A DNA stretch of 64,000 nt from JANNOG01 sp031398915 (GCA_031398915.1 JANNOG010000017.1:15225-79224), one strand, 5' to 3'; numbered from the stretch's first letter, positions 42,478-50,710 are shown. The notes: generated by a model not told the origin, from the sequence alone. Program-made: numbers and translations.

Positions 42478-43950
42478 GTGAGTCATCCACTGCACCGAGC
42501 GGTCAAGGCATACGACATTCGCGGCGTGGTCGGTGAGGACATCGATGTGGCGACGTGTCGGGCCCTGGGTGTGGCCATCGCCGACGTGCTGGGTACCCCG
42601 GCCCCCGACGGCACGCGTGGTCTGGTCATCGGCCACGACATGCGTGAGTCCTCGCCGGGACTCGGCGCGGCCCTGGCCGAGGGCGCGGCGTCGCGTGGGA
42701 TGGATGTCGAGGTGATCGGGTTGTGCTCGACAGACCAGCTCTATTTCGTCAGCGGGCAGACCTCACGCCCGGGCGTCATGGTCACCGCCAGCCACAACCC
42801 CGCCCGATACAACGGGCTCAAGGTGTGCCGGGCCGGGGCCCGACCCGTGTCCATGGAGACCGGACTCGCCGAGATCCGCGACCGGGCGATCGCCCTCCTC
42901 GACGGTTCGGCCGACGACACCCGCCCGGCCGAGGGCGGCCAGGTCAGCCACAGCGACACGCTGGCGGCCTACGCCGGTCATCTGCGCCACCTGGTGCCGC
43001 TGGACGGTATCCGCCGGCTGCGCGTAGTGGTGGACGCCGGCAACGGAATGGGCGGGCTCACCGCCCCTGCCGTGCTCGGGACGGCCGCGGGCCTGGCTGC
43101 TCTGCCGATCGACCTGGTCGGGCTCTACATGGATCTGGACGGGACGTTTCCCAACCACGAGGCCAACCCGCTCGACCCGGCGAACGTGGTCGACCTGCAG
43201 GCGGCGGTCACCCGCGAGAGCGCGGACCTGGGACTGGCATTCGACGGCGACGCGGACCGCTGCTTCGTCGTCGACGAGCGGGGCGTGGCCGTCGATCCCG
43301 GCGCGGTGACCGCACTCGTCGCTCGCCGCGAGATCGCCCGTGCCCAGGCCGGCGGCGAGGCCCGCCCGGTGGTTCTGTACAACCTCATCACGTCGAGCAT
43401 CGTCGCCGAGACGGTGGCAACCGCGGGGGGCGAGAGCGTCCGGACCCGGGTCGGTCACAGCTTCATCAAGGCCGAGATGGCCCGCACCGGTGCGGTGTTC
43501 GGCGGCGAGCACTCGGCTCACTACTACTTCCGGGACTTCTTCGGCGCGGACTCCGGCATGTTGGCCGCGATGCACCTGCTCGCCGCGCTGGGCGAGGCCC
43601 CGGCCGGTACCCCGCTCAGCTCGCTGGTCAGCCAGTACGACCGCTACCACCGCAGTGGCGAGATCAACTCACCCGTCGCCGACGCAGCAGCGGCGATGAG
43701 CCGGGTGGTCGATGACGTGGTCGGCGCCTACCCGCCCGGCGAGGTCCGGGTCGACCACCTGGATGGCGTCACGCTGCTGCCCAGCGACGGGTCGTGGTGG
43801 GTGAACGTCCGCCCCAGCAATACCGAACCCCTGCTGCGCCTCAACATCGAGGCCGCGGACGCCACCACCATGACGGACCTGCGTGAGCGCGTTCTCGGTC
43901 TGATCCGCGAGACTGCACCCCATGACCCAGGACTCAGCCGTTCGATCTGA
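42478..43950 (+). CDS. manB: Phosphomannomutase/phosphoglucomutase ManB
   Basis: A 490-residue alpha-D-phosphohexomutase that converts mannose-6-phosphate to mannose-1-phosphate for GDP-mannose and polyprenyl-phosphate mannose. Active-site serine loop VTASHNP (Ser105), metal loop AFDGDADRCF (256-263), sugar loop FGGEHSAHYYF and phosphate loop RPSNTEPLLRLNIEA are all present. The last 29 bases overlap the Trm112-like gene, so manB, that gene and the SIS gene form one coupled unit. Confidence 0.95.
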   Translation: MSHPLHRAVKAYDIRGVVGEDIDVATCRALGVAIADVLGTPAPDGTRGLVIGHDMRESSPGLGAALAEGAASRGMDVEVIGLCSTDQLYFVSGQTSRPGVMVTASHNPARYNGLKVCRAGARPVSMETGLAEIRDRAIALLDGSADDTRPAEGGQVSHSDTLAAYAGHLRHLVPLDGIRRLRVVVDAGNGMGGLTAPAVLGTAAGLAALPIDLVGLYMDLDGTFPNHEANPLDPANVVDLQAAVTRESADLGLAFDGDADRCFVVDERGVAVDPGAVTALVARREIARAQAGGEARPVVLYNLITSSIVAETVATAGGESVRTRVGHSFIKAEMARTGAVFGGEHSAHYYFRDFFGADSGMLAAMHLLAALGEAPAGTPLSSLVSQYDRYHRSGEINSPVADAAAAMSRVVDDVVGAYPPGEVRVDHLDGVTLLPSDGSWWVNVRPSNTEPLLRLNIEAADATTMTDLRERVLGLIRETAPHDPGLSRSI

Positions 43951-44152
43951 CGGTATCGACAGTTGGTTGCGCGACATCCTGCGGTGCCCAGCGTGTCGAA
44001 GTCCGCTGACGGACGCCGCCGACGACGACGGCGGAGCCGAGTTGTGGTGTGACGCGAGCCTCGACCCCACCTGCGCCCGCCAGTATCGGGTCGAGGCGGG
44101 CATCCCGGTCCTGCTGATCGACGAGGCACGACACCCGCGAGCGACCGCATGA
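43922..44152 (+). CDS. Trm112-like zinc protein
   Basis: A 76-residue protein with WLRDILRCPACRSPL, LWCDASLDPTCARQYRVEAGIPVLLIDEAR. Cys residues in CPAC, WC and TC form the zinc knuckle, and GIPVLL is the family C-terminal motif. Trm112-like proteins activate methyltransferases or occur in envelope-precursor operons. Start ATG 43922 lies inside manB; the stop overlaps the SIS gene as ATGA. Confidence 0.85.
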   Translation: MTQDSAVRSDGIDSWLRDILRCPACRSPLTDAADDDGGAELWCDASLDPTCARQYRVEAGIPVLLIDEARHPRATA

Positions 44153-45354
44153 TCGACGACGATCTGCTGGACGACACCGACGCCCTGATCGCCGCTGACA
44201 ACAACCAGACGCTGCGCTCACTCGCCATGGCAGGGGCGTCGGTGCGGATGGCCGTCGAGGGATTCGTGCCACCGGCCCGCCTGGTCGGTGACGGGCGGCC
44301 CCGCTCGGTGCTGGTGGCGGGTCTGGGTGGCTCGGCGATCGTCGCCGACGCCCTCGCCGCCCTGGCCGGGCCCGCCTCACCGGTTCCGGTGACGTCACGC
44401 CGCGGCGGTCCACTACCCGGCTGGATCGGTGCCCTCGACCTGGTCATCGCGGTGTCCATGTCGGGTCGTGCGCCGCAGGTGATCAGCCTCGCGGCGGAGG
44501 CCGCCCGTCGCGGCGCCCGGGTCTTCGCCGTCAGCGAGGAGGACTCGCCACTGGCGCAACTGGTCGAGAGCACCGGAGGCGCAGTCTGGCCGCTGCGTGC
44601 CTCCCGCCTCCCGGACAGCCCCGGGCTGCAGACCCGCAGCGGTATGTGGTCGTTGTTGACCCCTGTTCTGGCCGTCGCCGGCGCCATCGGCCTGCTGGAC
44701 ATCCGCCCCGACGCCTTCGCCGACGCGGCCGACCGCCTGGACTCCGAAGCCGAGGCCTGCCGACCGTCCTCGCCGGGCTTCCTCAACCCGGCCAAGGCCC
44801 TGGCCACCGAACTGGACGGCTCGGTCCCGGTCGTCCTGGCCGACGGCGACCTGGCCGCTGCCGCCGCGGCGCGGGCGACGTCCATGCTGGCGCGATCGTC
44901 TCGGATGCCCGCCGTGCGGGGCACTCTGCCCGACGACGCCAGCGACGTCGTGGCCCTGTTCGACGGCCCCATGTCCGGACGTGACCGCGACGTCTTCGCC
45001 GATCCGTTCCTGGACGGCCCGGCCGCGCCGACACTGCGACTGCTGGTGCTGTCCGACGGTGGCGGCAGCGCCGCGCCGGTACTGCCGCTGGGCCACACCA
45101 ACGGCTCCGCCGGGGAGCCCAGCCCGATCGCCACCGTGACGGCCGTCGTCGAACCGGTCCGTGAACTGGCCGAGCGCGTCGGCGTCCGGGTCAGCACGGT
45201 CACTGCGGACCCCGGGAGTGCGCTGGCGCGACTGGCACAGCTGATCGCCCGCTGCGACTTCGCCAGCACGTACCTGGCGCTGGGCAGCGGATTGGACCCC
45301 GGCCGCTCACCCAGCCTGGCCGACCTGCGCGACCGGTGGCGCGAGAGCGAATAG
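44149..45354 (+). CDS. SIS-domain protein (phosphosugar isomerase-like, Rv3256c type)
   Basis: A 401-residue protein with a sugar-isomerase fold: SVLVAGLGGSAIVADALAAL and LVIAVSMSGRAPQVISLAAEA are the two phosphate-binding strands of SIS domains, and AVSEEDSPLAQLVE follows. The C-terminal half resembles the bifunctional phosphoglucose/phosphomannose isomerase family but I do not see clear catalytic Glu/His motifs. The operon with manB suggests a mannose-phosphate role. In mycobacteria manA lies next to this gene, but it does not follow here. Confidence 0.82.
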   Translation: MIDDDLLDDTDALIAADNNQTLRSLAMAGASVRMAVEGFVPPARLVGDGRPRSVLVAGLGGSAIVADALAALAGPASPVPVTSRRGGPLPGWIGALDLVIAVSMSGRAPQVISLAAEAARRGARVFAVSEEDSPLAQLVESTGGAVWPLRASRLPDSPGLQTRSGMWSLLTPVLAVAGAIGLLDIRPDAFADAADRLDSEAEACRPSSPGFLNPAKALATELDGSVPVVLADGDLAAAAAARATSMLARSSRMPAVRGTLPDDASDVVALFDGPMSGRDRDVFADPFLDGPAAPTLRLLVLSDGGGSAAPVLPLGHTNGSAGEPSPIATVTAVVEPVRELAERVGVRVSTVTADPGSALARLAQLIARCDFASTYLALGSGLDPGRSPSLADLRDRWRESE

Positions 45355-45361
45355 CGTCGCC

Positions 45362-45403
45362 TACGCTGAGGGCCTCGGCGTTCGACGGACGTGTGCTCCG
45401 TCG
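45362..45403 (+). promoter_or_regulatory. ahcY promoter and leader hairpin
   Basis: TACGCT (45362-45367) is a likely -10, giving a leader of about 115 bases. The leader contains a perfect 7-bp stem, CGACGGA (45383-45389) and TCCGTCG (45397-45403), with loop cgtgtgc. A structured control element is possible. I could not match the SAH riboswitch core. Confidence 0.4.
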
Positions 45404-45490
45404 GCACGCACTGCCTGCCCAGAGGGGCCGCGCCGGGTCGCCATCGGCGTTGCCGCCGTCCCGTCGAGCCCGTTGGAGGGTCCAGTTCGC

Positions 45491-46951
45491 ATGTCCGACA
45501 TCACAGGTGACTTCAAGGTCGCCGACCTCAGCCTGGCCGAAGCCGGCCGCCACCAGATCCGCCTCGCCGAGCACGAGATGCCCGGCCTCATGGCGCTGCG
45601 TACCGAATACAGCACGACCCGTCCGCTGGCGGGTGCCCGGGTCACCGGCTCGTTGCACATGACGGTACAGACCGCCGTGCTGATCGAGACCCTCGCCGAC
45701 CTGGGCGCCGACGTCCGCTGGGCCTCGTGCAACATCTTCTCGACCCAGGACGAGGCCGCGGCCGCCGTCGTGGTCGGGCGAACCGGTACTCCCGAAGCAC
45801 CCTCGGGTATCCCGGTGTTCGCGTGGAAGGGCGAGAGCCTGAGCGAGTACTGGTGGTGCACCGAGCAGGTGCTGACCTGGCCGACCGTGGGCGCCGACGG
45901 CAGCGTCGGGCCGAACATGATCCTCGACGACGGTGGCGACGCGACGATGCTGGTCCACAAGGGCGTCGAGGTCGAACGCGCCGGTGCCGTGCCCAGCACG
46001 GACACCGCCGACAGCGAGGAGTACGCGGTGGTGCTGGACACCCTGCGCGCCTCGCTGGCCACCGACCCGCAGCGGTGGACCCGGATCGCGGCCGGCATCC
46101 GTGGCGTCACCGAAGAGACGACCACCGGTGTTCTCCGGTTGTACGACCGGGTCCGCGACGGGTCCCTGCTGTTCCCGGCGATCAACGTCAACGACTCGGT
46201 GACCAAGTCGAAGTTCGACAACAAGTACGGCACCCGCCACTCGATCATCGACGGCATCAACCGCGCCACCGACGTCCTGATCGGCGGCAAGGTCGCCATC
46301 GTGTGTGGCTACGGTGACGTCGGCAAGGGTTCGGCCGAGTCGCTGCGGGGCCAGGGCGCGCGGGTCATCGTCACCGAGATCGACCCGATCAACGCCCTCC
46401 AGGCCGCCATGGACGGCTACCAGGTGGCACGACTGGACGACGTCATCGCGAGCGCGGACATCGTCATCACCGCCACCGGCAACCTCGACGTCGTCACCGT
46501 GGACCAGATCGCGGCGATGAAGGACAAGGCGATCCTGGGCAACATCGGTCACTTCGACAACGAGATCGACATGGCCGGCTTGGCTCGGGTACCCGGGATC
46601 ACCCGCGTCGAGATCAAGCCGCAGGTGCACGAGTGGACGTTCCCCAACGGACGCAGCGTCATCGTGCTGTCCGAGGGCCGCCTGCTCAACCTGGGCAACG
46701 CCACAGGTCACCCCAGCTTCGTGATGAGCAACTCGTTCACCAACCAGGTGATGGCGCAGGTGGAGCTGTTCGGCAACCCCGACGCCTACCCGATGGGCGT
46801 GCACATCCTGCCCAAGCACCTCGACGAGAAGGTGGCGCGGCTCCACCTGGATGCACTCGGTGTCCAGCTGACCGAGTTGACCAAGGCTCAGGCCGAGTAC
46901 CTGGGTATCGACGTGGCGGGGCCGTACAAGACGGACCACTACCGCTACTGA
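45491..46951 (+). CDS. ahcY: S-adenosylhomocysteine hydrolase AhcY
   Basis: A 486-residue enzyme splitting S-adenosylhomocysteine into adenosine and homocysteine, relieving inhibition of methyltransferases. Signatures: SCNIFSTQDEAAAA, SEYWWCTEQ, NVNDSVTKSKFDNKYG, NAD motif VCGYGDVGKGSAESLRG and the C-terminal dimer-contact tail GPYKTDHYRY. The internal insertion typical of mycobacterial/plant-type enzymes is present. ATG 45491 has GGAGGG upstream. A second, internally deleted copy of the 3' end lies at 49712-49829. Confidence 0.97.
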   Translation: MSDITGDFKVADLSLAEAGRHQIRLAEHEMPGLMALRTEYSTTRPLAGARVTGSLHMTVQTAVLIETLADLGADVRWASCNIFSTQDEAAAAVVVGRTGTPEAPSGIPVFAWKGESLSEYWWCTEQVLTWPTVGADGSVGPNMILDDGGDATMLVHKGVEVERAGAVPSTDTADSEEYAVVLDTLRASLATDPQRWTRIAAGIRGVTEETTTGVLRLYDRVRDGSLLFPAINVNDSVTKSKFDNKYGTRHSIIDGINRATDVLIGGKVAIVCGYGDVGKGSAESLRGQGARVIVTEIDPINALQAAMDGYQVARLDDVIASADIVITATGNLDVVTVDQIAAMKDKAILGNIGHFDNEIDMAGLARVPGITRVEIKPQVHEWTFPNGRSVIVLSEGRLLNLGNATGHPSFVMSNSFTNQVMAQVELFGNPDAYPMGVHILPKHLDEKVARLHLDALGVQLTELTKAQAEYLGIDVAGPYKTDHYRY

Positions 46952-47413
46952 GGCCATGGTGGCCGCCCGCTCGGTGCTGAGCATGCACCCGGGCAGGCGG
47001 CGCCTTCCTCTGGTAGCCGGGAGCGACGCGTCGTCGGTAACGTCCACGATCGGCGGGGGCTGGCCGCCGAAGAGGTTGTCGCAGGACATACGCAGGAGTG
47101 GTTGACGTGCGGGCCGCCAGAGCCTTGCCGTGAACCGACAGGCGCAGGGCATCGGCCGTGGTCCCTAGGTGAACATCACTACAGCCCCGGCTCGTGTGGT
47201 GATTATTCACAGGCAATTGTGTGGAATGTGAATTCTTTCTGCAAGGAGGCAGTTCGCCGCCCGGGTTTCGCGGAAGGGGACTCGGTGTGGCCGGCCTACG
47301 ACCAACAGTTGACCAGTGTGCTGAAGCATCACGCACCGCTCGGGCGCGCTCACCCCCTCAGCGGTTAGCTCGACTCCCGCCTTTGGGGTGGCGCGCACTC
47401 GCACGCCCGTCAT
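46952..47413. other. Left part of the accessory island, no supported gene
   Basis: After the ahcY stop the sequence diverges at once from that following the ahcY remnant at 49829. Base composition drops from about 47160 onward. I see no frame with a credible start, ribosome site and protein-like sequence. An AAGGAGG at 47243-47249 is not followed by a start codon. The minus strand from about 47095 to 46980 reads DNLFGGQPPPIVDVTDDASL, which could be debris of a gene I do not recognise. Confidence 0.5.
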
Positions 47414-47800
47414 TCAGCCGCAATATGTAAATGACGAAACTACCCAACCATCGGGGAGTTCTTCCATCCTGAAGGACGCTATGACCTGGCCGTCTTCCAG
47501 GACCACACCTTCGCTCGGCCCGACGATCGAGGGCTCACCGCTCGGCAAGCTGTCGTCCGCTAACGCGCTTCTCGCCGCACTTTCCTGGTCGATCTCTCCG
47601 GCGCCGACTTCATAAGTCAGCGACCCGTCGGCGATCTCACCCTCACATTGCAGGGTGGTTGAAGGCGCATCCGTTGCCGCCTGGCCACTCTGCGCGTCTC
47701 CACAGGCCGACAGGATGGCAAGTAGTGGGAGAAAGGCAGTCAGCAGTTCGCGGTGCCGAAAATTGTGTGCTAACAAACCCCCAAGGTGGACATAAGTCAT
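47414..47800 (-). CDS. Putative small lipoprotein of the metalloprotease island
   Basis: A 128-residue protein. The N-terminus has a basic stretch, a hydrophobic core LLTAFLPLLAILSAC and lipobox LSAC, so it should be a lipoprotein. The mature domain starts with LQCEGEIADGSLTYEVGAG and ends QVIASFRMEELPDGWVVSSF then YCG; the two cysteines may pair. The pattern resembles the product of the first gene of this operon. The ATG at 47800 overlaps the protease stop as TAATG, so it is the third gene of the operon. No family is recognised. Confidence 0.7.
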   Translation of the reverse strand: MTYVHLGGLLAHNFRHRELLTAFLPLLAILSACGDAQSGQAATDAPSTTLQCEGEIADGSLTYEVGAGEIDQESAARSALADDSLPSGEPSIVGPSEGVVLEDGQVIASFRMEELPDGWVVSSFTYCG

Positions 47801-48441
47801 TAGTAGGCAGCTTGAATCGTGTGGATATCGTGGCTTCCGAGTGTGCGCCATTGATAGTTGCCGACTGAGTAGGTCGGGCACATGGTCTGTAGTGCATTCG
47901 CCGCGCAGTCGGCACTCGGGAAGTGACCACTAAATCCAGTAATGTGGCCATACTCGTGCGTCATCGTCCCCCGAAGATCCCATTCACTTGACGTTGGAAC
48001 CGCGGACCCATATTCCCATGTCCGCGGGCTGTCAACAACGACGATCCCTCTATTCGGAGGACTTCCACACGTAGATGAACGGGCGAGAGTCCCGCTGGAG
48101 AGATCGTTCGACACAATCCAGACTCTACTGGCGGGAACGTCACAGACATTGCCACTGTCCACCACCATGGAATTGACGCTACCGCTGTTGTAAAAGTCGA
48201 CAGAGATATCAGTGACGGAGTTCCACACTGCGTCAGCGGCGTTGTAGGAACTGCGTGCGGTGGCAGTGCTCAGTGAACCGGTCTGGTATCCGAAGGCTAG
48301 GTTGATGTCCGTTGTCCATGTTTTGCTGTAGTAGGTGGCGCTGTGGGCCCGAGCATCTGCGCTCATCGCCATTACTAGGGCCAGCAAGAATGAGATGCCA
48401 AAGTAGCGAGCCAGTGATTGGGCATGATGTGTAGAAATCAC
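47800..48441 (-). CDS. Exported matrixin-like zinc metalloprotease
   Basis: A 213-residue protein with a signal peptide (hydrophobic 15-27, AMSADARAHS cleavage region). The catalytic segment GTMTHEYGHITGFSGHF gives zinc ligands His162 and His166 and catalytic Glu163; His173 is a possible third ligand, one residue further than in the classical HExxHxxGxxH. ALQTMCPTY supplies a probable Met-turn (Met187), and the end LGSHDIHTIQAAY is typical of bacterial matrixin-like proteases. Four cysteines (100, 125, 179, 188) may form two disulfides. No propeptide is obvious. The GTG at 48441 overlaps the upstream stop. Confidence 0.85.
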   Translation of the reverse strand: MISTHHAQSLARYFGISFLLALVMAMSADARAHSATYYSKTWTTDINLAFGYQTGSLSTATARSSYNAADAVWNSVTDISVDFYNSGSVNSMVVDSGNVCDVPASRVWIVSNDLSSGTLARSSTCGSPPNRGIVVVDSPRTWEYGSAVPTSSEWDLRGTMTHEYGHITGFSGHFPSADCAANALQTMCPTYSVGNYQWRTLGSHDIHTIQAAY

Positions 48442-49049
48442 TTGGTGCTCCCCGTTAGAGCTTGCTCAAAAGTTTTGCCATTGCCACTTAGTCCTGAAAG
48501 GGATCCACTGCATATGAACACCGACTCGACAGCATAGCCATTGCCAAGCGCACGGACAACGATTCTGGCCCGAGTCACGCCCACATCCCCGTTGCCAACT
48601 TGATCGAAATAAAGCTCGTCACCGGCACTGGAAGTCTTGAACTCGTCAGCCGTTTGAAAGCTTCGCTGGGGAGCTTTGATCTCCATGAGGTCCGCTAGTA
48701 TGTCCGGGTCTGAAGTTAATCTCGCCAACGAGCCTCGGGACGCCAGGCCCCGAATTTCCTCTTCGACTGCCTTCTTTGCCGCCACAGGCGTAGACCACTG
48801 GCTCTGCTCAGAGTCGTAGGTGTAGTTGGTTTCCTGTATCTCCTCGCCCGGATTGCAGAATCCCACACTTTCCGAATCGAAAGCTATCACGATCGCAGAT
48901 TCCTGGGGCGAATTGCTGGCTACCGCAACACCCATACCTAAACCGGCACCACTTGCGAGACCCAGGATAACCGTCACCGCCGGGAAGATCCCTCTGTGCA
49001 TTTCTATTGCCACATCCTCTCGAGCCAAGGAGTCCCAGCTTAGACGCAT
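48438..49049 (-). CDS. Exported or membrane-anchored protein, first gene of the metalloprotease operon
   Basis: Up to 203 residues. A hydrophobic segment AVTVILGLASGAGLGMGVAVAS (about 24-45) is a signal peptide or anchor. The mature part has VGFCNPGEEIQETNYTYDSE near its start and VTRARIVVRALGNGYAVESV then FICSG near its end. This C...EI...YTY...A..A and final (G)Y.V.S...C pattern recalls the lipoprotein at 47414. The start is uncertain: ATG 49049, GTG 49013 or ATG 49001. Six-base-pair hairpin arms at 49050-49067 lie directly upstream of 49049. Function unknown. Confidence 0.65.
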   Translation of the reverse strand: MRLSWDSLAREDVAIEMHRGIFPAVTVILGLASGAGLGMGVAVASNSPQESAIVIAFDSESVGFCNPGEEIQETNYTYDSEQSQWSTPVAAKKAVEEEIRGLASRGSLARLTSDPDILADLMEIKAPQRSFQTADEFKTSSAGDELYFDQVGNGDVGVTRARIVVRALGNGYAVESVFICSGSLSGLSGNGKTFEQALTGSTK

Positions 49050-49176
49050 CCTGGTCCCAACACCAGGATTTCTTCGATAAGGGACTCATAGGGCTCGAGA
49101 CTGTCGGGGAGCGGAGTAACGGACGCGGTGTGATTCGGGACGTCGGGAGGAGCCCGGGTTGGTGGACGTTGCGACA

Positions 49177-49195
49177 GTCCGCTGCTTCAGCGGAC
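49177..49195. terminator. GC-rich stem-loop upstream of the metalloprotease operon
   Basis: GTCCGCTG-CTT-CAGCGGAC is a perfect 8-bp stem with a 3-base loop, downstream (minus strand) of the RDD remnant. It lacks a U-tract, so termination is only possible. It may insulate the operon promoter. Confidence 0.4.
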
Positions 49196-49217
49196 ACTGC
49201 GACGATCGTTGATCATC

Positions 49218-49711
49218 GAGGGAGCCGGTCGACCTGCTTGGGTTCAGCTCATAGCCTTGTCGTGTCGCGATGGCTCCGCTCGGCGAGGACGACGGCGATA
49301 ATCGCGCCCGCCGGGGTGTCCGACGGTGGCGGCCGGGCGTTCGGGCGCCGCAAGTGCGCGGACAACTGGTGGTCGAGTCCGGCCGCTGATCGCGACGTCC
49401 TGTTGGGCGCCCAGGACAGAAGGTTGCGGGCTCCCAGCGGGCTGAGGATGCGACCGATATCCGCACTCGCGGCTCACCCGGCCAGCTGCGGCGGCTTGGC
49501 GACGATTGGCGCGGCGACCGTCGGTGCGCTTGCTGATGACGTAGGTGCCCGCCAGCAGATCTCCCAGTCGCCTGTTCCGACTGTTGGCCAGCACCACGAA
49601 GATCGAGACGGCCTCGTACAAGATATAGAGCTCACTGAATCCGTTCAGCTGCCGGGTCATGGCGTTGCGGGTGCGGATCGGGCCGCAGTCGAGGACGACG
49701 CGCAGGTCGGA
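49218..49711 (-). pseudogene. Decayed RDD-family gene copy
   Basis: The minus strand is homologous to the intact RDD gene at 49901-50698 from its residue ~85 to near the C-terminus: IRTRNAMTRQLNGFSELYIL and FVVLANSRNRRLGDLLAGTY parallel the intact protein; after a frameshift the second half reads QLAGxAASADIGRIL and AGAIIAVVLAERSHRDTTRL. The first ~84 codons are gone, replaced by the ahcY remnant. Stops and frameshifts rule out function. It is clearly more diverged from the intact RDD gene than the ahcY remnant is from ahcY. Confidence 0.85.
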
Positions 49712-49829
49712 CGTCATCGTGATGTCCGAGGGCCGCCTGCTCAACCTGGGCAACGCCACCAAGGCTCAGGCCGAGTACCTGGGTATCGACGTCGCGGGGC
49801 CGTACAAGACGGACCACTACCGCTACTGA
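49712..49829 (+). pseudogene. Duplicated 3' end of ahcY with internal deletion
   Basis: The segment encodes VIVMSEGRLLNLGNAT joined directly to KAQAEYLGIDVAGPYKTDHY and RY-stop. Compared with intact ahcY it lacks 177 bases (59 codons, equivalent to 46706-46882) but keeps frame and the stop. Only a few bases differ from intact ahcY over the 118 bases. It is not expected to make a functional enzyme. Confidence 0.92.
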
Positions 49830-49856
49830 GTCGCTAGTGAGTCTCCTGAGTCCCTC

Positions 49857-49879
49857 CCCACTGAGTCGCTGGGAGTGGG
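49857..49879. terminator. Possible bidirectional terminator between ahcY remnant and RDD gene
   Basis: CCCACT (49857-49862) pairs with AGTGGG (49874-49879) around an 11-base loop. It lies in the short convergent gap that probably once followed intact ahcY. Confidence 0.35.
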
Positions 49880-49900
49880 TGTCGAGGATCGCCGTGGCCG

Positions 49901-50698
49901 TTACACCCGGCCGCGGCGGTCCTCGAGCAGCACGCGAAGCCGGTCGACCTGACCGCGTTCGCGGCGCAATCGGTCCAGGTCACGCCGACGCCGCTCGGCC
50001 AGCACGGCAGCGATGAACGCGCCGCGGGACGTACCGGGCGGCGGCTCTGGTGCCACGAGGCGCATCAGGTCAGCGGACAACTGGGTGCCCAGCTCGTCCG
50101 CCGACCGCGCCGTCATGGTGTGGGCCCGGCTGAGGAAGTTGCGGGCGGCCAGCGCCAGTGGTCCGGGTATCCGGCCGATGTCGGTGCTGGCCGCCCACCC
50201 CGCCAGCTCGGGCGGCATGGGGATCATGGGGGTGGCGACCATGGGCGTGCGTTCGTTGATGACGTAGGTCCCGGCCAGCAGATCACCCAGACGCTTGCTG
50301 CGATCGTTGGCCAGCACCACGAAGATTGTGACGGCGCCGTACAGGACGTAGAACTCGCCGAATCCGACCAGTTGGCGGGTGACGGCGTGACGGGTGCGGA
50401 TCGGCCCGCCGTCGTCGCGCACCACGCGCAGCCCCATCACGAGCTTGCCCAACGACCGGCCCCGGCTCAGTGTCTCGATGATGATCGGGATGATGATCAG
50501 CACGAGGACGACGGCGGCCAGGCTGATCGCGGCACCCAGCGCCGGGTCGATCACGGTCAGGATGAACAATCCGGCGATCAGAGCGGTCAATACGATCAAC
50601 GAAACGACGACGTCGATCACCAGAGCGACCAGACGCGTCGCGACCCCGGCCGGCGGCAGTTCCAGTACGACGGCGTCGCCGGTCACCAAGGTGCTCAC
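49901..50698 (-). CDS. RDD-family membrane protein
   Basis: A 265-residue protein. Residues about 1-150 form the RDD domain: GVATRLVALVIDVVVSLIVL (helix 1, with the R and D family residues), a second helix VLVLIIIPIIIETLSRGRSLGK, and GPIRTRHAVTRQLVGFGEFYVL leading to a third helix and RLGDLLAGTYVINER. The C-terminal ~100 residues are hydrophilic and helical (LAERRRRDLDRLRRERGQVD). The second GTG (50698) is chosen because TACCCT lies six bases before it. It heads one half of the divergent promoter of the DUF58/MoxR-type cluster. Confidence 0.87.
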   Translation of the reverse strand: MSTLVTGDAVVLELPPAGVATRLVALVIDVVVSLIVLTALIAGLFILTVIDPALGAAISLAAVVLVLIIIPIIIETLSRGRSLGKLVMGLRVVRDDGGPIRTRHAVTRQLVGFGEFYVLYGAVTIFVVLANDRSKRLGDLLAGTYVINERTPMVATPMIPMPPELAGWAASTDIGRIPGPLALAARNFLSRAHTMTARSADELGTQLSADLMRLVAPEPPPGTSRGAFIAAVLAERRRRDLDRLRRERGQVDRLRVLLEDRRGRV

Positions 50699-50704
50699 CA
50701 CTGC

Positions 50705-50710
50705 AGGGTA
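50705..50710 (-). promoter_or_regulatory. -10 element, leaderless start of the RDD gene
   Basis: Minus-strand TACCCT, six bases, GTG at 50698. Confidence 0.5.

Noticed and set aside
45355..45490. SAH riboswitch upstream of ahcY
   Set aside because: A hairpin is present but I could not find the conserved core expected of that riboswitch; only a structured leader is claimed.
46980..47152. Minus-strand frame with DNLFGGQPPPIVDVTDDASL as a possible gene
   Set aside because: It runs antisense into ahcY, has no ribosome site or family match I recognise, and neighbouring frames look equally plausible. Kept only as possible debris.
45200..47152. Long minus-strand open frame across ahcY
   Set aside because: High-GC antisense frame over a clearly conserved enzyme gene; composition is His/Asp/Val-rich shadow sequence.
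47214..47233. Sequence caattgtgtggaatgtgaat resembles the lac operator region of cloning vectors
   Set aside because: One base is missing in the core and the flanks do not match vector sequence; the surrounding DNA is continuous with the island. I treat it as coincidence.
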